Of a stretch of DNA of 62,259 bases, positions 6,952 through 15,876 are shown piece after piece. Both the position numbers and the translations under genes were made by a program. Under the pieces are notes generated by a model, which was given only the letters and a program-made list of their open reading frames with translations, searched no databases and had not been told where the DNA came from. Each line of letters opens with the position of its first letter. Position 1 is the first letter of the stretch. This DNA is from a virus. The DNA lies in IMG/VR virus record IMGVR_UViG_3300046003_005119, positions 1 to 62,259 of that record; one strand, written 5' to 3'.

Positions 6952-8793
6952 CTAGTCGGCGCAGGCTCCCGTCTTACGACCATTTTCATCCAAGGCGCAG
7001 GCTCCGCTAAACCCATCTTCTTCCTGCATCGCGACGACTTTCGCTTGCTCCTCGTCGCGAGCTTCGTTTCCATCGACAGCCTTGATCGGCTCATCGTAGT
7101 TTCCAGCGGGACGATAAGTCGTGCATCCCTTGGCTCCGTTCTCCCAAGCCATGCGATACAGATCCTTGAATTCGTCGAACTTGAAGTTCGCTGGAACGTT
7201 GCATGTTTTGGAAACGGCGCTGTCAACATGACGCTGAGCCGTGCAGAGAACTGCGACATGCTCAGCAGCAGTGATGCCGCCATTGGCAACTGTCCGACCG
7301 CGCGTATCGAGATAGGCCACGCCATAGTCAGGAATGATGACAGTCTTCATGCCATCTTTCATGATCACGTTGCGTTTCTGCTCATAGGCGATGACAGGTT
7401 CAATTCCGGACGAGACGTTGTCTGCATAGAGCGAAATCGTTCCGGTCGGAGCAACCGAAGTCAAGTGTGAGTTGCGGATGCCATACTTGCGAATGAGAGC
7501 GATGGTATCTTCTTCGAGACCTTGAACATATTTCGATTTGAGGTATGCTTCCTGATCATAGAGCGGAAAGCTTCCCTTTTCCTTGGCAAGGAGAGCAGAT
7601 GCCTGATAGCACTTGTTCGCGATGAACCCCATCAAGCGATCTTGGAATTCGATGAACTCGGCAGTCCCATAGGGCAGCCCGAGTGCCTCGAGAGCATTGG
7701 CGAGACCAGTCACCCCGAGACCCATTCTCCTCTTCCTTTGGGCTTCCAGCTTCTGCTGAGGCAACGGATAACGGCTCCGATCGATGACGTTGTCCATAGC
7801 ACGAACGACCGGAGGGATATCCTTCGCGAGCAAGTCCCAGTCGAACGACCATTTCCCGTCGGCACCCTTGACGAGATACTTCACCACGTTGAACGAGCCC
7901 AAGAGGCAGGCTCCGTAGGGAGGGAGAGGCTGTTCGCCGCACGGGTTCGTCGCCGCAATCGTCTCGCAGTAATAGAGATTGTTCATGCGATTGATCTGAT
8001 CGATGAACAGAACTCCAGGTTCTGCCCAGTCGTAGGTTCCACGCATGATCATGTCCCAGAGTGCCTGAGCATCAACTTCGCGATAGTTGCGGCCACCGAA
8101 CTTCAGCATGAACGGACGCCCAGTGGAGACGCACTCCATCAGTTCGTCGGTAATGGCGATCGACATGTTGAAACCGCGCAGCGGACGAAGGTGCCACGGA
8201 ATCGAAGCATCGACAACCTGTTTCGCTCGAATGAATTTCTCGATATCAGGATGGTCACAGCGAAGAACCATCATCTGAGCTCCACGGCGATTTCCGGCCG
8301 AGGCCGTTGCACGACACACCATGTCGAAAATGCTGGCGAATGCAAGAGGCCCATCTGTGACTGACTGAACGCCTTTGATCATGTCCCCAGAAGGGCGCAA
8401 CGTAGAGAAATCATAGCCGACGCCGCCACCTTGGCGCATGGTGATAGCGGCCAGCTTCGCCACGTCCATGATACTCTCAGAGTTGAAGTAGCCATTGCCA
8501 CGCTCGATCATGCGCTCTGCTTCTGTCGGTCCATCGGTGAAGCTGTCATGAATCGTCGGCATGACGAAGCAGTTGTAGAGCGTCACGTTCTTGAGCGATC
8601 CTGCTCCGGCCTGAACTCTTCCGGGAGGCATGAATCTTTGATCCATGGTGATCTCACGAAAGTGCATGTAGTGTTCGTGACTGTCCTGAAGAAATCCAGC
8701 GACTCGATTGGTAGCCTCCCTGTGGTTTTCATTTTCACCACGATATTTCTCTGCACCGATTGCATCACAATGAGGATTCTGAGGTCCAGACAT
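6952..8793 (-). CDS. nrdJ: Class II (adenosylcobalamin-dependent) ribonucleotide reductase
   Basis: Reduces ribonucleotides to deoxyribonucleotides. The barrel motif NPCGEQPLPPYGACLLGSFN carries the thiyl-radical Cys and catalytic Glu; NCFV near the N-terminus and the later GAC supply the redox Cys pair. APTGTISLYADNVSSGIEP is typical of class II enzymes. The C-terminus has spaced cysteines (CALDENGRKTGAC) for thiol exchange. No N-terminal ATP-cone is present, so dATP feedback inhibition is probably lost. I chose ATG 8793 (AGGAG nine bases upstream); ATG 8814 is also possible. Either start overlaps the 3' end of the helicase gene slightly or lies beside it. Confidence 0.92.
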   Translation of the reverse strand: MSGPQNPHCDAIGAEKYRGENENHREATNRVAGFLQDSHEHYMHFREITMDQRFMPPGRVQAGAGSLKNVTLYNCFVMPTIHDSFTDGPTEAERMIERGNGYFNSESIMDVAKLAAITMRQGGGVGYDFSTLRPSGDMIKGVQSVTDGPLAFASIFDMVCRATASAGNRRGAQMMVLRCDHPDIEKFIRAKQVVDASIPWHLRPLRGFNMSIAITDELMECVSTGRPFMLKFGGRNYREVDAQALWDMIMRGTYDWAEPGVLFIDQINRMNNLYYCETIAATNPCGEQPLPPYGACLLGSFNVVKYLVKGADGKWSFDWDLLAKDIPPVVRAMDNVIDRSRYPLPQQKLEAQRKRRMGLGVTGLANALEALGLPYGTAEFIEFQDRLMGFIANKCYQASALLAKEKGSFPLYDQEAYLKSKYVQGLEEDTIALIRKYGIRNSHLTSVAPTGTISLYADNVSSGIEPVIAYEQKRNVIMKDGMKTVIIPDYGVAYLDTRGRTVANGGITAAEHVAVLCTAQRHVDSAVSKTCNVPANFKFDEFKDLYRMAWENGAKGCTTYRPAGNYDEPIKAVDGNEARDEEQAKVVAMQEEDGFSGACALDENGRKTGACAD

Positions 8794-8828
8794 TCGCTTC
8801 TTCTCCTGAAACATGATTCGTGTCCTAT

Positions 8829-10058
8829 CTACATTTTGACGACGGTAACTTCTTCCGCCGCTCTTGTGATCGCTGTATAGAGCCACCGCCATCTGTCTTT
8901 GCGGAAGCAGTAGGATTCGTCTAGGACACAGACTGTGTCCCACTGTGAGCCTTGGGATTTATGAACTGTGAGTCCATAACCGAAGTCGAATTCGTTGGCT
9001 TCACGTTTCTCATACCATCCGAGTTTGTCAGCAGTTCCGAGGAAGTGATGTTCATGAGCTGACACTTCAACCGAGACAATGCTGTCCTCAGGTTGAACTG
9101 ACATGAACACTTTTTGATCCATGACACCAGTCACATCGCTGACGTGGAAAATAGCACCGTTCAACAGACCGAGCTCACTGTTATTTCGCAGGCAGACCAA
9201 GCGATCACCTACGATCGGATATGGGTCGTCGATACCTTTCAGCCTGCGAATCTTGTCATTGGTCGCAAAGCGTGTGACGTTCTTGCCGACCAAGATCTGA
9301 TCGTAAGATAGCGTCTCCTCTGGGTCCATCTTCGTGCCTTTTTCGATGATACGACTGTTGCCGTATGAACCGATGTTCGGCATCTCTTGGTTGCGAACTT
9401 TGGTAGCCAGATGAATAATCGGACTCTCACCTGCTTGACGGTGAATTTCTGTCAGCATCACGTTTGGGCGAACGTTCTCTGTGAAATAGCCAGCGCCACC
9501 GACAGGAGGAAGCTGAGCAGGATCACCCAAGACGAGAACAGGAGTTCCAAACGAAAGAAGGTCTTCGCCCATCCGAGCATCAACCATGGAACACTCATCA
9601 ATGATGACGAGAGCAGCATCTTTGACAACGCTGTCCTCGTTCCGTATGAACATCGGTTGATCAGCGTTCTCCGCTTCTTCCTTGATGTCTTTACGGAGTT
9701 GTCGAACTTTCGGGTGCATTTCGATATCTTCAACACGAGCGTCGATTAGTTCTTTGAGAAGATTGTCGAGTTGCTCCTGCATGACTTTCAATCTCGCGCG
9801 AGACTTGTCTCGGCTATGATAAATCATTGAGTGGATTGTTGCCGCGTTGTCACATCCTTTTGTCTTAAGGACGTGAGCAGCTTTTCCAGTATACGCTCCG
9901 AACAGAACTTCACCATCGATATTCTGTGCGAGATACTGAGCGAGTGTGGTCTTTCCTGTTCCTGCATACCCAAAGAAGTGGAATACCTGCTGATCACCAT
10001 TACGGAACCAGTCGTCTGCCATCAGAAGGGCTGCATCCTGTTGAGGTGAGAATTGCAT
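8829..10058 (-). CDS. SF1 DNA helicase (RecD/Dda-like)
   Basis: A 409-residue ATP-dependent 5'-3' type helicase. Walker A is GYAGTGKTT (about residues 31-39), Walker B is LVIIDECSMVD, motif III is VLGDPAQLPPVGGAG, motif IV is EIHRQ, and the C-terminal UvrD-like motifs are GLTVHKSQGSQWD and LYTAITRA. AGGAG lies 5 bases before ATG 10058. It probably acts in origin opening, recombination or repair beside the phage polymerase and SNF2 helicase. Confidence 0.92.
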   Translation of the reverse strand: MQFSPQQDAALLMADDWFRNGDQQVFHFFGYAGTGKTTLAQYLAQNIDGEVLFGAYTGKAAHVLKTKGCDNAATIHSMIYHSRDKSRARLKVMQEQLDNLLKELIDARVEDIEMHPKVRQLRKDIKEEAENADQPMFIRNEDSVVKDAALVIIDECSMVDARMGEDLLSFGTPVLVLGDPAQLPPVGGAGYFTENVRPNVMLTEIHRQAGESPIIHLATKVRNQEMPNIGSYGNSRIIEKGTKMDPEETLSYDQILVGKNVTRFATNDKIRRLKGIDDPYPIVGDRLVCLRNNSELGLLNGAIFHVSDVTGVMDQKVFMSVQPEDSIVSVEVSAHEHHFLGTADKLGWYEKREANEFDFGYGLTVHKSQGSQWDTVCVLDESYCFRKDRWRWLYTAITRAAEEVTVVKM

Positions 10059-10080
10059 AGTTGCTCCTGAGAATGATAAG

Positions 10081-10101
10081 GCCGAGGAATTGCTCCTCGG
10101 C
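10081..10101 (-). terminator. Hairpin terminator
   Basis: GCCGAGGA and TCCTCGGC form an 8-bp perfect stem around a 5-base loop, directly after the stop of the gene ending at 10120 and before the helicase ribosome binding site. The following T-run is poor (CCTTATC), so it may be partial. Confidence 0.55.
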
Positions 10102-10119
10102 CTCGACTTTTGTTCCGTA

Positions 10120-10998
10120 TCAGAACGGAATTTCGTCGTCATCCGCTTTCGCACGTTTGCGTTCCTGCGAAGGATTGGTCGCAGCGCCGAGGTTCTCGTC
10201 AGGACCGCTTCCAGCGACGCTGTTGAAGTCAGGCTTCGCGAGACCCTGTTTGATCATGTCGCGGAACGACTTGGCCTCGTTCAGCAGAGCCATGCCTTCT
10301 TCGTTGGGGTTGATCAACGATTCGCGCCACGTCGCAGCGAACGGTGCAATCCCGTAGACGTAGAAGGTGCCAGAATCGTTCTTCTGCTTGACAGTGCTGA
10401 TCTTGGCGCGGTTCGCGAAGATCGGCGGACGACCCTTCTGGGTGTAGAGGGCAGTCATCCAGTCCTTGTAAGCCTTGATCTTGGCCGACGAGAACGCGAG
10501 GACGCAGTAGGAGTCGATCGAAGTGCCTTCGTCGTTCGTGATCAGACAGTAGACGTAGTGCGTCTCGATCAGATCGTTACCATCCGGCGATTTGAACGGA
10601 AGGCGCTTGCCCTCTGCATCCTTGGGCGGAATACGCGAGCCGCCGTTTTTCTTGATCGCGTTCAACACGATTTCACTGTCAGGCTCGTGACGCCCAACGA
10701 GACCACCACCCTTGGTCCGAGGAATCCATTCGACCCACGACTCTTCCTTCTCGATCGGGATCACCACAAGCGGCTGCTTGAGGATTTCCTTCGTGACCGA
10801 GTTCAACATGTCACCGGCTTTGGCTCCGGCGACGAGTTCTTCGGTCACCTCCGGCGAAAGCGATTGCAGCACGTTGATGAAAGGAATGGAAAGGTCGGCG
10901 ATCTTGGTATCTTCGAAACCTTCATGGCTCATCTCGCCATAGTCGAAGGCAGCACCGACAGCGGAGGTCTTTGCAGTTGTCACATCAGTCTTTGTCAT
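10120..10998 (-). CDS. Conserved phage early protein, possible ssDNA-binding protein
   Basis: A 292-residue protein with LSIPFINVLQSLSPEVTEEL and AKAGDMLNSVTKEIL, then WVEWIPRTKGGGLVGRH. I recall this pattern from a widespread phage replication-region family often annotated as hypothetical or single-strand-binding-like. The C-terminus is acidic (RAKADDDEIPF), as in SSB-type proteins that recruit partners through an acidic tail. Placement between helicase and tRNA/helicase genes fits replication or recombination. The assignment is tentative. Confidence 0.6.
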   Translation of the reverse strand: MTKTDVTTAKTSAVGAAFDYGEMSHEGFEDTKIADLSIPFINVLQSLSPEVTEELVAGAKAGDMLNSVTKEILKQPLVVIPIEKEESWVEWIPRTKGGGLVGRHEPDSEIVLNAIKKNGGSRIPPKDAEGKRLPFKSPDGNDLIETHYVYCLITNDEGTSIDSYCVLAFSSAKIKAYKDWMTALYTQKGRPPIFANRAKISTVKQKNDSGTFYVYGIAPFAATWRESLINPNEEGMALLNEAKSFRDMIKQGLAKPDFNSVAGSGPDENLGAATNPSQERKRAKADDDEIPF

Positions 10999-11064
10999 TT
11001 GATTTCTCTCTGTTTGCTCTATCTTGGTCAGCGACCAACTCACCACAATTCAGGTGACTAATCT

Positions 11065-11141
11065 TGGCGATCCTGGGAGGAATCGAACCCCCGACCCGCC
11101 GCTTAGAAGGCGGCTGCTCTATCCGGCTGAGCTACAGAATC
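11065..11141 (-). tRNA. tRNA-Arg (anticodon TCT)
   Basis: A full cloverleaf: acceptor GATTCTG pairs with CAGGATC, the anticodon stem GCCGC/GCGGC holds loop CTTCTAA (anticodon TCT, reads AGA/AGG), the T arm contains TTCGATT, and discriminator G is followed by an encoded CCA. Its 5' end overlaps the stop codon of the gene at 11140 by two bases. Phage tRNAs usually compensate for codons rare in the host. Confidence 0.95.
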
Positions 11142-11688
11142 ATTCTTTGACCTTGGCAGTTCTCTGTCTGAAGATACCAAAGATATCGACAGGTAGATCT
11201 TCGCCTTCACCAAGGCGTTCCTTGACCCAAGCGACGAGGGTCGCTGGGTGAACCTGATGGTTCTCTTTCAGAACCAACTTCATTTCAGCCATGATCGGAG
11301 CCAGCACCTTCTTGAATGCTTCGGCGCGCTCCATATCATCTTTGCCGAATTCGAATGTCATCTGGCGTTTCACGATGTGACCGAAACCGTGCGAATCCAT
11401 CCATTGGATAGCAGGCACTTTCTTGTCACCAGCAATGCTCGCTCTGATCTCTTCCTTGATCGTCAAGGTGCGACCATCGCCGAGTTCAAACTTTCCGTCG
11501 AGGCCGTCTGTCGCAGCTGGAATGCGAAACTCTGCAATGTCACGACGAAGATTGTTCGCAACTTCAAGTTCTGCTTCGATCCGCTTGACTTCAGCTTCAG
11601 CAGCCAACAGTTCATCGGCAAGAGTCCGAAGAACGATAGTCAGGTTGCTGTCGTTTTCCTTAAAGGAGCCATACGGATCTTCTTCCAT
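11140..11688 (-). CDS. Hypothetical coiled-coil early protein (182 aa)
   Basis: Residues about 18-50 form a heptad-like helix (LADELLAAEAEVKRIEAELEV). A central part, IPAATDGLDGKFELGDGRTL, and a C-terminal helical part with VHPATLVAWVKERL follow. No domain recognised. A promoter (11719-11747) lies just upstream, so it heads the tRNA / SSB-like / helicase / RNR run. Confidence 0.65.
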   Translation of the reverse strand: MEEDPYGSFKENDSNLTIVLRTLADELLAAEAEVKRIEAELEVANNLRRDIAEFRIPAATDGLDGKFELGDGRTLTIKEEIRASIAGDKKVPAIQWMDSHGFGHIVKRQMTFEFGKDDMERAEAFKKVLAPIMAEMKLVLKENHQVHPATLVAWVKERLGEGEDLPVDIFGIFRQRTAKVKE

Positions 11689-11718
11689 TGCTATATCCTG
11701 CTAACTCGGTGGACCTAT

Positions 11719-11747
11719 AAAGTAGCAGCAAGCGCCACAAATGACAA
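11719..11747 (-). promoter_or_regulatory. Sigma70-like promoter (TTGTCA-17-TACTTT)
   Basis: Minus-strand TTGTCA and TACTTT with a 17-base spacer, 31 bases ahead of the ATG at 11688. It shares the AACTTGTCA -35 context with other promoters in this genome. Confidence 0.65.
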
Positions 11748-11749
11748 GT

Positions 11750-12088
11750 TCAATATATCTTCGCGACGATCTCAGTGTATTCACCATGACGCCCGCTCCA
11801 CTGAAGAAGTTTGACTTCTCCGTTGTTATAGTAGGCTGCGATTGACGTCGCCATCCCAATCAGTCCTGGGTTTCCGATGAGAAGAAGATGATCGTCTTCA
11901 TTGAACCCGCTCAGTTTCTCGTGCATATCGCCCAAGACGAGGTCTGGGTTGAACGGATGAGCAGATGGTGAGAGAAGATACACGATCTTCCCCCACCGAA
12001 GAGCCTTGTCGACAGACGTGAACCGCGGAACAAGTTCCTTGCGAACTTGATCGAATCGCATTTGCTGTTGAACCGCGAACACAGTCAT
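11750..12088 (-). CDS. Hypothetical protein (112 aa)
   Basis: Begins MTVFAVQQQMRFDQVRKELV and contains KIVYLLSPSAHPFNPDLVLGDMHEKL and DDHLLLIGNPGLIGMATSIAAYYN. This resembles a small Rossmann-like phage protein found beside SNF2 helicases. The ATG overlaps the helicase stop (TGATG), so the two are translationally coupled. Function unknown. Confidence 0.7.
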   Translation of the reverse strand: MTVFAVQQQMRFDQVRKELVPRFTSVDKALRWGKIVYLLSPSAHPFNPDLVLGDMHEKLSGFNEDDHLLLIGNPGLIGMATSIAAYYNNGEVKLLQWSGRHGEYTEIVAKIY

Positions 12089-13557
12089 CAGATCCACTCC
12101 TTCCAAGCATCGCCCTGAATGGCCGACGCGATATCTTTCTTATCACGAAGATTCTCGACGATGCGTTCATCAACCGTGTCGTTGCAGACGATGTCGATAT
12201 AGTTCACAGGATGCTCATCCATACCTGCGCGGTGGCAACGATCTTCAGATTGAAGTCTGTCGATCAGACGGAAACTATTCGAATAGTAGACCATCACCTT
12301 CGCTTGGGTTAGGGTCAGTCCAGGACCGCCCTTCGCAGCAGTCCCTACGAACCATTGAGCGTCGCCACGCTGAAACGCCTGCTTGTTTCGTTCAGCCTGA
12401 TCGTCGTCCACAGATCCGTCGTAACGAACAGCCGTCTTTCCCAACAGATCCATGATCTGATCCACGTCATGTCGGAAGCGAGCCCATACAATGCCAGGAG
12501 TGAAAGTTGCGTCACGAATATCCTCCATCACATTCAGTCGAGGGTTCTTCTCGCTGAACATATGAACCGGCTCATCGATACCGAGCGGGACATAGTTGCA
12601 GGCGATCTGCTGATAACGCAGAAGACGAGTGATCGGCAACTCAGCTGTGATGAGATTGTCGCCAATCTCCAACATGAATTCCTCGCGAAGCTGATTGTAA
12701 GCAGCCTTCTGCTCTGGGCTCATATCGAAGTAACGCTTCTGATACAGCTTTGGCGGAAGATCAAGGACATCGTCCTTAAGATAACGATCGGTGATCTCCT
12801 TCAACCACATCTCGAGTTTGTCGAGATTCTGATACTCGATCAACTGATCGTAACCTGGATCATACCCGTGGAGTCTCTGGTGTTCAGATCTCGTCAACCA
12901 GCGACCGAAGTAATTTCTGAATTCAACAGTTCCATGGATGCCCTTATTCTTCCAGAAGAAGTCGTCCAGGAACTTGATCTGTGAGTAAAGGTCGAATGGC
13001 CCAACGGCGACAGGAGTTCCAGTCAAAATTCTCTTGTAGGGTGCATACTTCGAAGAAGCGATAATGGACTTTGTCCGCTTCGCATTCGGCGATTTGATGT
13101 TGTGAGCCTCATCGAGAATATACAGGCATTTCCGTTCCTTGAGGAACTTCCACACCATGTCCTTCCCTTCAGCTGTCATGAAAGCGTTGTAACTGATCAA
13201 CATGACAGCGAGACCTTGATGTCTGAGCAATGCAGACATAGCACGACGATGACCAGCCGTATGTTTCTTCGCTGTGAGAAACACCTGCACCATAGTATCG
13301 ATCGCGAACTCTGCTGGCATATGAGTCGGAATTTCGTCGGTGTTCCAGTTCCGTTCTACACCAGGAGGCGCAACAACAAGAAGACCATCGATGTCTCCGT
13401 TCGCAAATAGGAAACAAGCAGTATCGATGATCGGCTTTGTTTTCGCTGTTCCTTGTTCCCACAAGAGTCCCCACGCTTTGTCATTGACATGGTCCTTCAA
13501 GTGAGCGAGTTGGTGACTGAATGGGTCAACAACGTGAGGGAAATCTTCAATCTTCAT
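12088..13557 (-). CDS. SNF2-family DNA helicase/translocase
   Basis: A 489-residue two-lobe SF2 ATPase. Motif I is the variant WGLLWEQGTAKTKP (about residues 29-42), motif II is LDEAHNIKSPNAKR, and motif III is ILTGTPVAVGPFD. Lobe 2 has GDAQWFVGTAAKGGPGLTLTQA and QSEDRCHRAGM (motif VI-like). Such phage proteins are thought to move along dsDNA during replication or repair. A promoter lies at 13579-13607, and GGAG precedes the ATG at 13557. Confidence 0.9.
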   Translation of the reverse strand: MKIEDFPHVVDPFSHQLAHLKDHVNDKAWGLLWEQGTAKTKPIIDTACFLFANGDIDGLLVVAPPGVERNWNTDEIPTHMPAEFAIDTMVQVFLTAKKHTAGHRRAMSALLRHQGLAVMLISYNAFMTAEGKDMVWKFLKERKCLYILDEAHNIKSPNAKRTKSIIASSKYAPYKRILTGTPVAVGPFDLYSQIKFLDDFFWKNKGIHGTVEFRNYFGRWLTRSEHQRLHGYDPGYDQLIEYQNLDKLEMWLKEITDRYLKDDVLDLPPKLYQKRYFDMSPEQKAAYNQLREEFMLEIGDNLITAELPITRLLRYQQIACNYVPLGIDEPVHMFSEKNPRLNVMEDIRDATFTPGIVWARFRHDVDQIMDLLGKTAVRYDGSVDDDQAERNKQAFQRGDAQWFVGTAAKGGPGLTLTQAKVMVYYSNSFRLIDRLQSEDRCHRAGMDEHPVNYIDIVCNDTVDERIVENLRDKKDIASAIQGDAWKEWI

Positions 13558-13578
13558 GGGTGCTCCTTTTCTATTGAC

Positions 13579-13607
13579 ACGTTAGCAGGCTATTACTCCT
13601 GTGACAA
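13579..13607 (-). promoter_or_regulatory. Sigma70-like promoter (TTGTCA-17-TAACGT)
   Basis: Minus-strand TTGTCA and TAACGT separated by 17 bases in front of the SNF2 gene. The -35 lies at the end of the HNH endonuclease gene, so this promoter would uncouple the helicase operon from that gene. Confidence 0.6.
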
Positions 13608-14078
13608 TTCGACCCTTGCATAGAAAGAGAATTCTCTTTGCAGCGCTCTTGACGCTCCTTGATAGGCAGCTTCTGCCTCTCCAACTGTGTCGAACAACCC
13701 AAGGAAGATGACCTGACCTTTCCACTGTATGCGAGAATCGAACTTTCCCTGACGAGCATAGACTCCTTTAGGGAAATCTCTGTTCATTCGTGGTCTGCGA
13801 TTCATATTGTTTTGTTCGGGTGTGACTATCCTCAAATTCTCTATAGTTTCATTCTTACGGTTTCCATCTTTGTGATCTAACCACTCATCGCGTTCAGAAG
13901 GGAAGTATCCATGATGCAGAAACCAGACTATGTGGTGAGAGTAGATTCTCTTACCATCAACCCTGATCTGACTTCCAGGACTAACCTTCTGGCCTGATTT
14001 AGCTGGACCTCTATCCTTCTTCCAGAACAACCCACGAGAGTGAACATACTCCAGAAATTCGCTGATGATCTCTGACAT
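13593..14078 (-). CDS. HNH homing endonuclease with AP2-type DNA-binding domain
   Basis: A 161-residue free-standing endonuclease. HHIVWFLHHGYFPSERDEWLDHKDGNRKNETIENL is the HNH part (His, His-Lys-Asp-Gly, Asn). GVYARQGKFDSRIQWKGQVIFLG and the following DTVGEAEAAYQGA form an AP2-like DNA-binding domain. It sits alone between the lysis and replication modules with unusual AT-rich repeats upstream, typical of a mobile homing gene. Confidence 0.9.
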   Translation of the reverse strand: MSEIISEFLEYVHSRGLFWKKDRGPAKSGQKVSPGSQIRVDGKRIYSHHIVWFLHHGYFPSERDEWLDHKDGNRKNETIENLRIVTPEQNNMNRRPRMNRDFPKGVYARQGKFDSRIQWKGQVIFLGLFDTVGEAEAAYQGASRALQREFSFYARVELSQE

Positions 14079-14330
14079 AACTGACTCTACTTAGTTTATG
14101 TTATGTCAGCCAAGTTAAGGCACTTCTAACCCCTTGTAAACACTTATTTTTCTTTCTCTTTACTTAACTTACATAAGAAACACAACTAGAACTAGGCTAC
14201 AGCTACAGCTCCACGGCCTGCAAACCTTTGGGCAGGTAGTGCCACCTATGTTAGTTAAGGCGGCACTTCTAAGCCATTGTAAACAAACAATTCTCGACGT
14301 GCTTGCTGACTCTACTTGACTCTACTTGCC
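14079..14330. other. Repeat-containing intergenic region upstream of the HNH gene
   Basis: No gene is seen. Two diverged copies of a block (agttaaggc...acttctaa...ttgtaaaca) lie at about 14113-14143 and 14254-14287, and short tgactctactt repeats flank the whole region. The middle part contains a hairpin-prone GC-rich segment. It may hold the HNH promoter and the terminator of the lysis operon, and may have arrived with the HNH gene. Confidence 0.6.
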
Positions 14331-15152
14331 TTAACTACGAACGGCAAATTTGCGGTAGAGAAGCGCCACGACTGCAAGAGCCGCGATGACCATAACCGCT
14401 GCGAGCGCCCATTGGATAGGTCCAGGAGGAGCCATGGAGATACCTGTCAGGACTCCAGGGATTGCTCCGCCAGCGACCTTCAGGACGTTGCCCTCGTCGA
14501 CGACTGCATGTGCTGTGATTGATGTCAGAGTTTCATCCTCCTCCTCAGCCTTACCGAGGAGAGCCTGACGAGGTGCATCTGCTTGGGTTATCGAACCGAT
14601 GAACAGCTTCACACCACGATCAATCACACCATGATCGTTCACAGGCTGAGCTCCGATGACATCTCCCATGACACGGCGTGTCCAGCCTGTTCCGAACGTC
14701 TTGAACGTCTTGAGAGTTTTCATCCAGTTCCAACGCTTCTCACAGAGATCTTTGATCAACTGTTCGATGTTGTTGTGGCCTTGAATTGCAGCGAGGGTCG
14801 CATTGCCGATGACTCCGTCGACTTTCACGCGGAGAAGTTCTTGCAAGAACCTGATCGCACGAGAAGCACCAGAGTTCACAGAGAAATCGTAGACCGCGTA
14901 GTCGAGCCCAGACGGGAGAAGGTCTCCAGCGATCGGGTTCCAGTATTGGGTCTTGTAGATCTCCCAGACCTCTTCATTCGTGATCAACTTCACGCTGCGC
15001 TTGTCGAGACCTTTCCGGACACGATACGCATCATAGGTTCTCTGAATCACTCCACGATTCGTCGCCCCTCCAGGATCTTTCGGGTGATTGACATAGCCAC
15101 CCTCGTGAACGAGAAGCCAGTCAGTCGTGATCTGGAAGTTCTCTTTAGCCAT
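14331..15152 (-). CDS. Endolysin (GH108/PG_binding_3 type muramidase) with C-terminal membrane anchor
   Basis: A 273-residue cell-wall hydrolase. EGGYVNHPKDPGGATNRGV is the glycoside hydrolase 108 signature with catalytic Glu. SRAIRFLQELLRVKVDGVIGNATLAAI matches the peptidoglycan-binding_3 domain. The last 35 residues (PPGPIQWALAAVMVIAALAVVALLY) form a membrane helix. The C-terminal anchor suggests tethering to the inner membrane until membrane depolarisation. ATG at 15152 lies just after the upstream TGA. Confidence 0.9.
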   Translation of the reverse strand: MAKENFQITTDWLLVHEGGYVNHPKDPGGATNRGVIQRTYDAYRVRKGLDKRSVKLITNEEVWEIYKTQYWNPIAGDLLPSGLDYAVYDFSVNSGASRAIRFLQELLRVKVDGVIGNATLAAIQGHNNIEQLIKDLCEKRWNWMKTLKTFKTFGTGWTRRVMGDVIGAQPVNDHGVIDRGVKLFIGSITQADAPRQALLGKAEEEDETLTSITAHAVVDEGNVLKVAGGAIPGVLTGISMAPPGPIQWALAAVMVIAALAVVALLYRKFAVRS

Positions 15153-15154
15153 GA

Positions 15155-15673
15155 TCAATCTCCATCATAAGTGTCTAACGTCAGATCCGGAAAGAAGTCA
15201 CGGGTCAGACCGGTATAGATGACTTGAGTCTGGTGCCACAGAGAATGACAACGATGAGTGACTGCCAAACTCACGATCGGACCAAGAGGTTCACTTGGAG
15301 GAGTTAACTCCCACGGACCCCAATGCTGCGCTCCCTTGGGCCTAGCGACGAAGCCACTGTCTCCTTGGATCGGATCAGTTGAAAATCCAATCTTGATGAT
15401 CTTTGCGTTCTTGTCTTCAAATCCACCGCCAGCAAACATCACTATCTCAGTTGGTTCACATTCTCCTCGTATCTTGAGAAGAGCACCTTCTACGAAATAG
15501 CGATTTCCTTCCTGCCAGATTTTTTCAATCTTGAAGGCTCCGACCACTGGGTTCATCAGAACCTCCAGCTTCGGCCCAAGAGTGAACAGGACAACTCCAA
15601 GCATGAAAAAGATGAAATAGATCGCCGCTCTGAGGACGCTTCTCATCATTGAATTCAGAGCTGAGGTTGTCAT
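15155..15673 (-). CDS. Membrane-anchored periplasmic protein of the lysis region (172 aa)
   Basis: One N-terminal helix (AAIYFIFFMLGVVLFTLGP) is followed by a globular domain with conserved-looking cysteines (IRGECEPTEI, THRCHSLW). The start overlaps the holin-like gene stop (ATGA). The family is unknown to me; its place between holin-like and endolysin genes suggests a role in lysis timing or superinfection control. Confidence 0.6.
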   Translation of the reverse strand: MTTSALNSMMRSVLRAAIYFIFFMLGVVLFTLGPKLEVLMNPVVGAFKIEKIWQEGNRYFVEGALLKIRGECEPTEIVMFAGGGFEDKNAKIIKIGFSTDPIQGDSGFVARPKGAQHWGPWELTPPSEPLGPIVSLAVTHRCHSLWHQTQVIYTGLTRDFFPDLTLDTYDGD

Positions 15674-15876
15674 GATTTTCCTGCCTTGATAACAGGCCAG
15701 ATGATTTCGACCCACACAAACGACATCAACGCCATGATAACACCACCTGCGACCATCAGAGCAGCGCGAAGCCGCTTTGATTCTTCTTCTCGTTTCTGAT
15801 CCACATATCCATGGAATTCACTTCTCAATTCCTCGAGTTGATTTTCGAGGATGCGTATTTTCTCATCTTCGGTCAT
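15670..15876 (-). CDS. Holin-like protein (XhlA-type)
   Basis: 68 residues: an N-terminal amphipathic coiled coil (MTEDEKIRILENQLEELRSE) followed by a single membrane helix (AALMVAGGVIMALMSFVWVEIIW). This order is typical of XhlA-like haemolysin/holin partners. It is in the lysis cassette next to spanins and endolysin. I chose ATG 15876; longer frames upstream lie in the spanin gene. Confidence 0.65.
   Translation of the reverse strand: MTEDEKIRILENQLEELRSEFHGYVDQKREEESKRLRAALMVAGGVIMALMSFVWVEIIWPVIKAGKS

Noticed and set aside
14211-14268. 58-bp GA/TC-free run upstream of the HNH gene
   Set aside because: Short enough to arise by chance in 62 kb; listed only as a weak echo of the long tracts.
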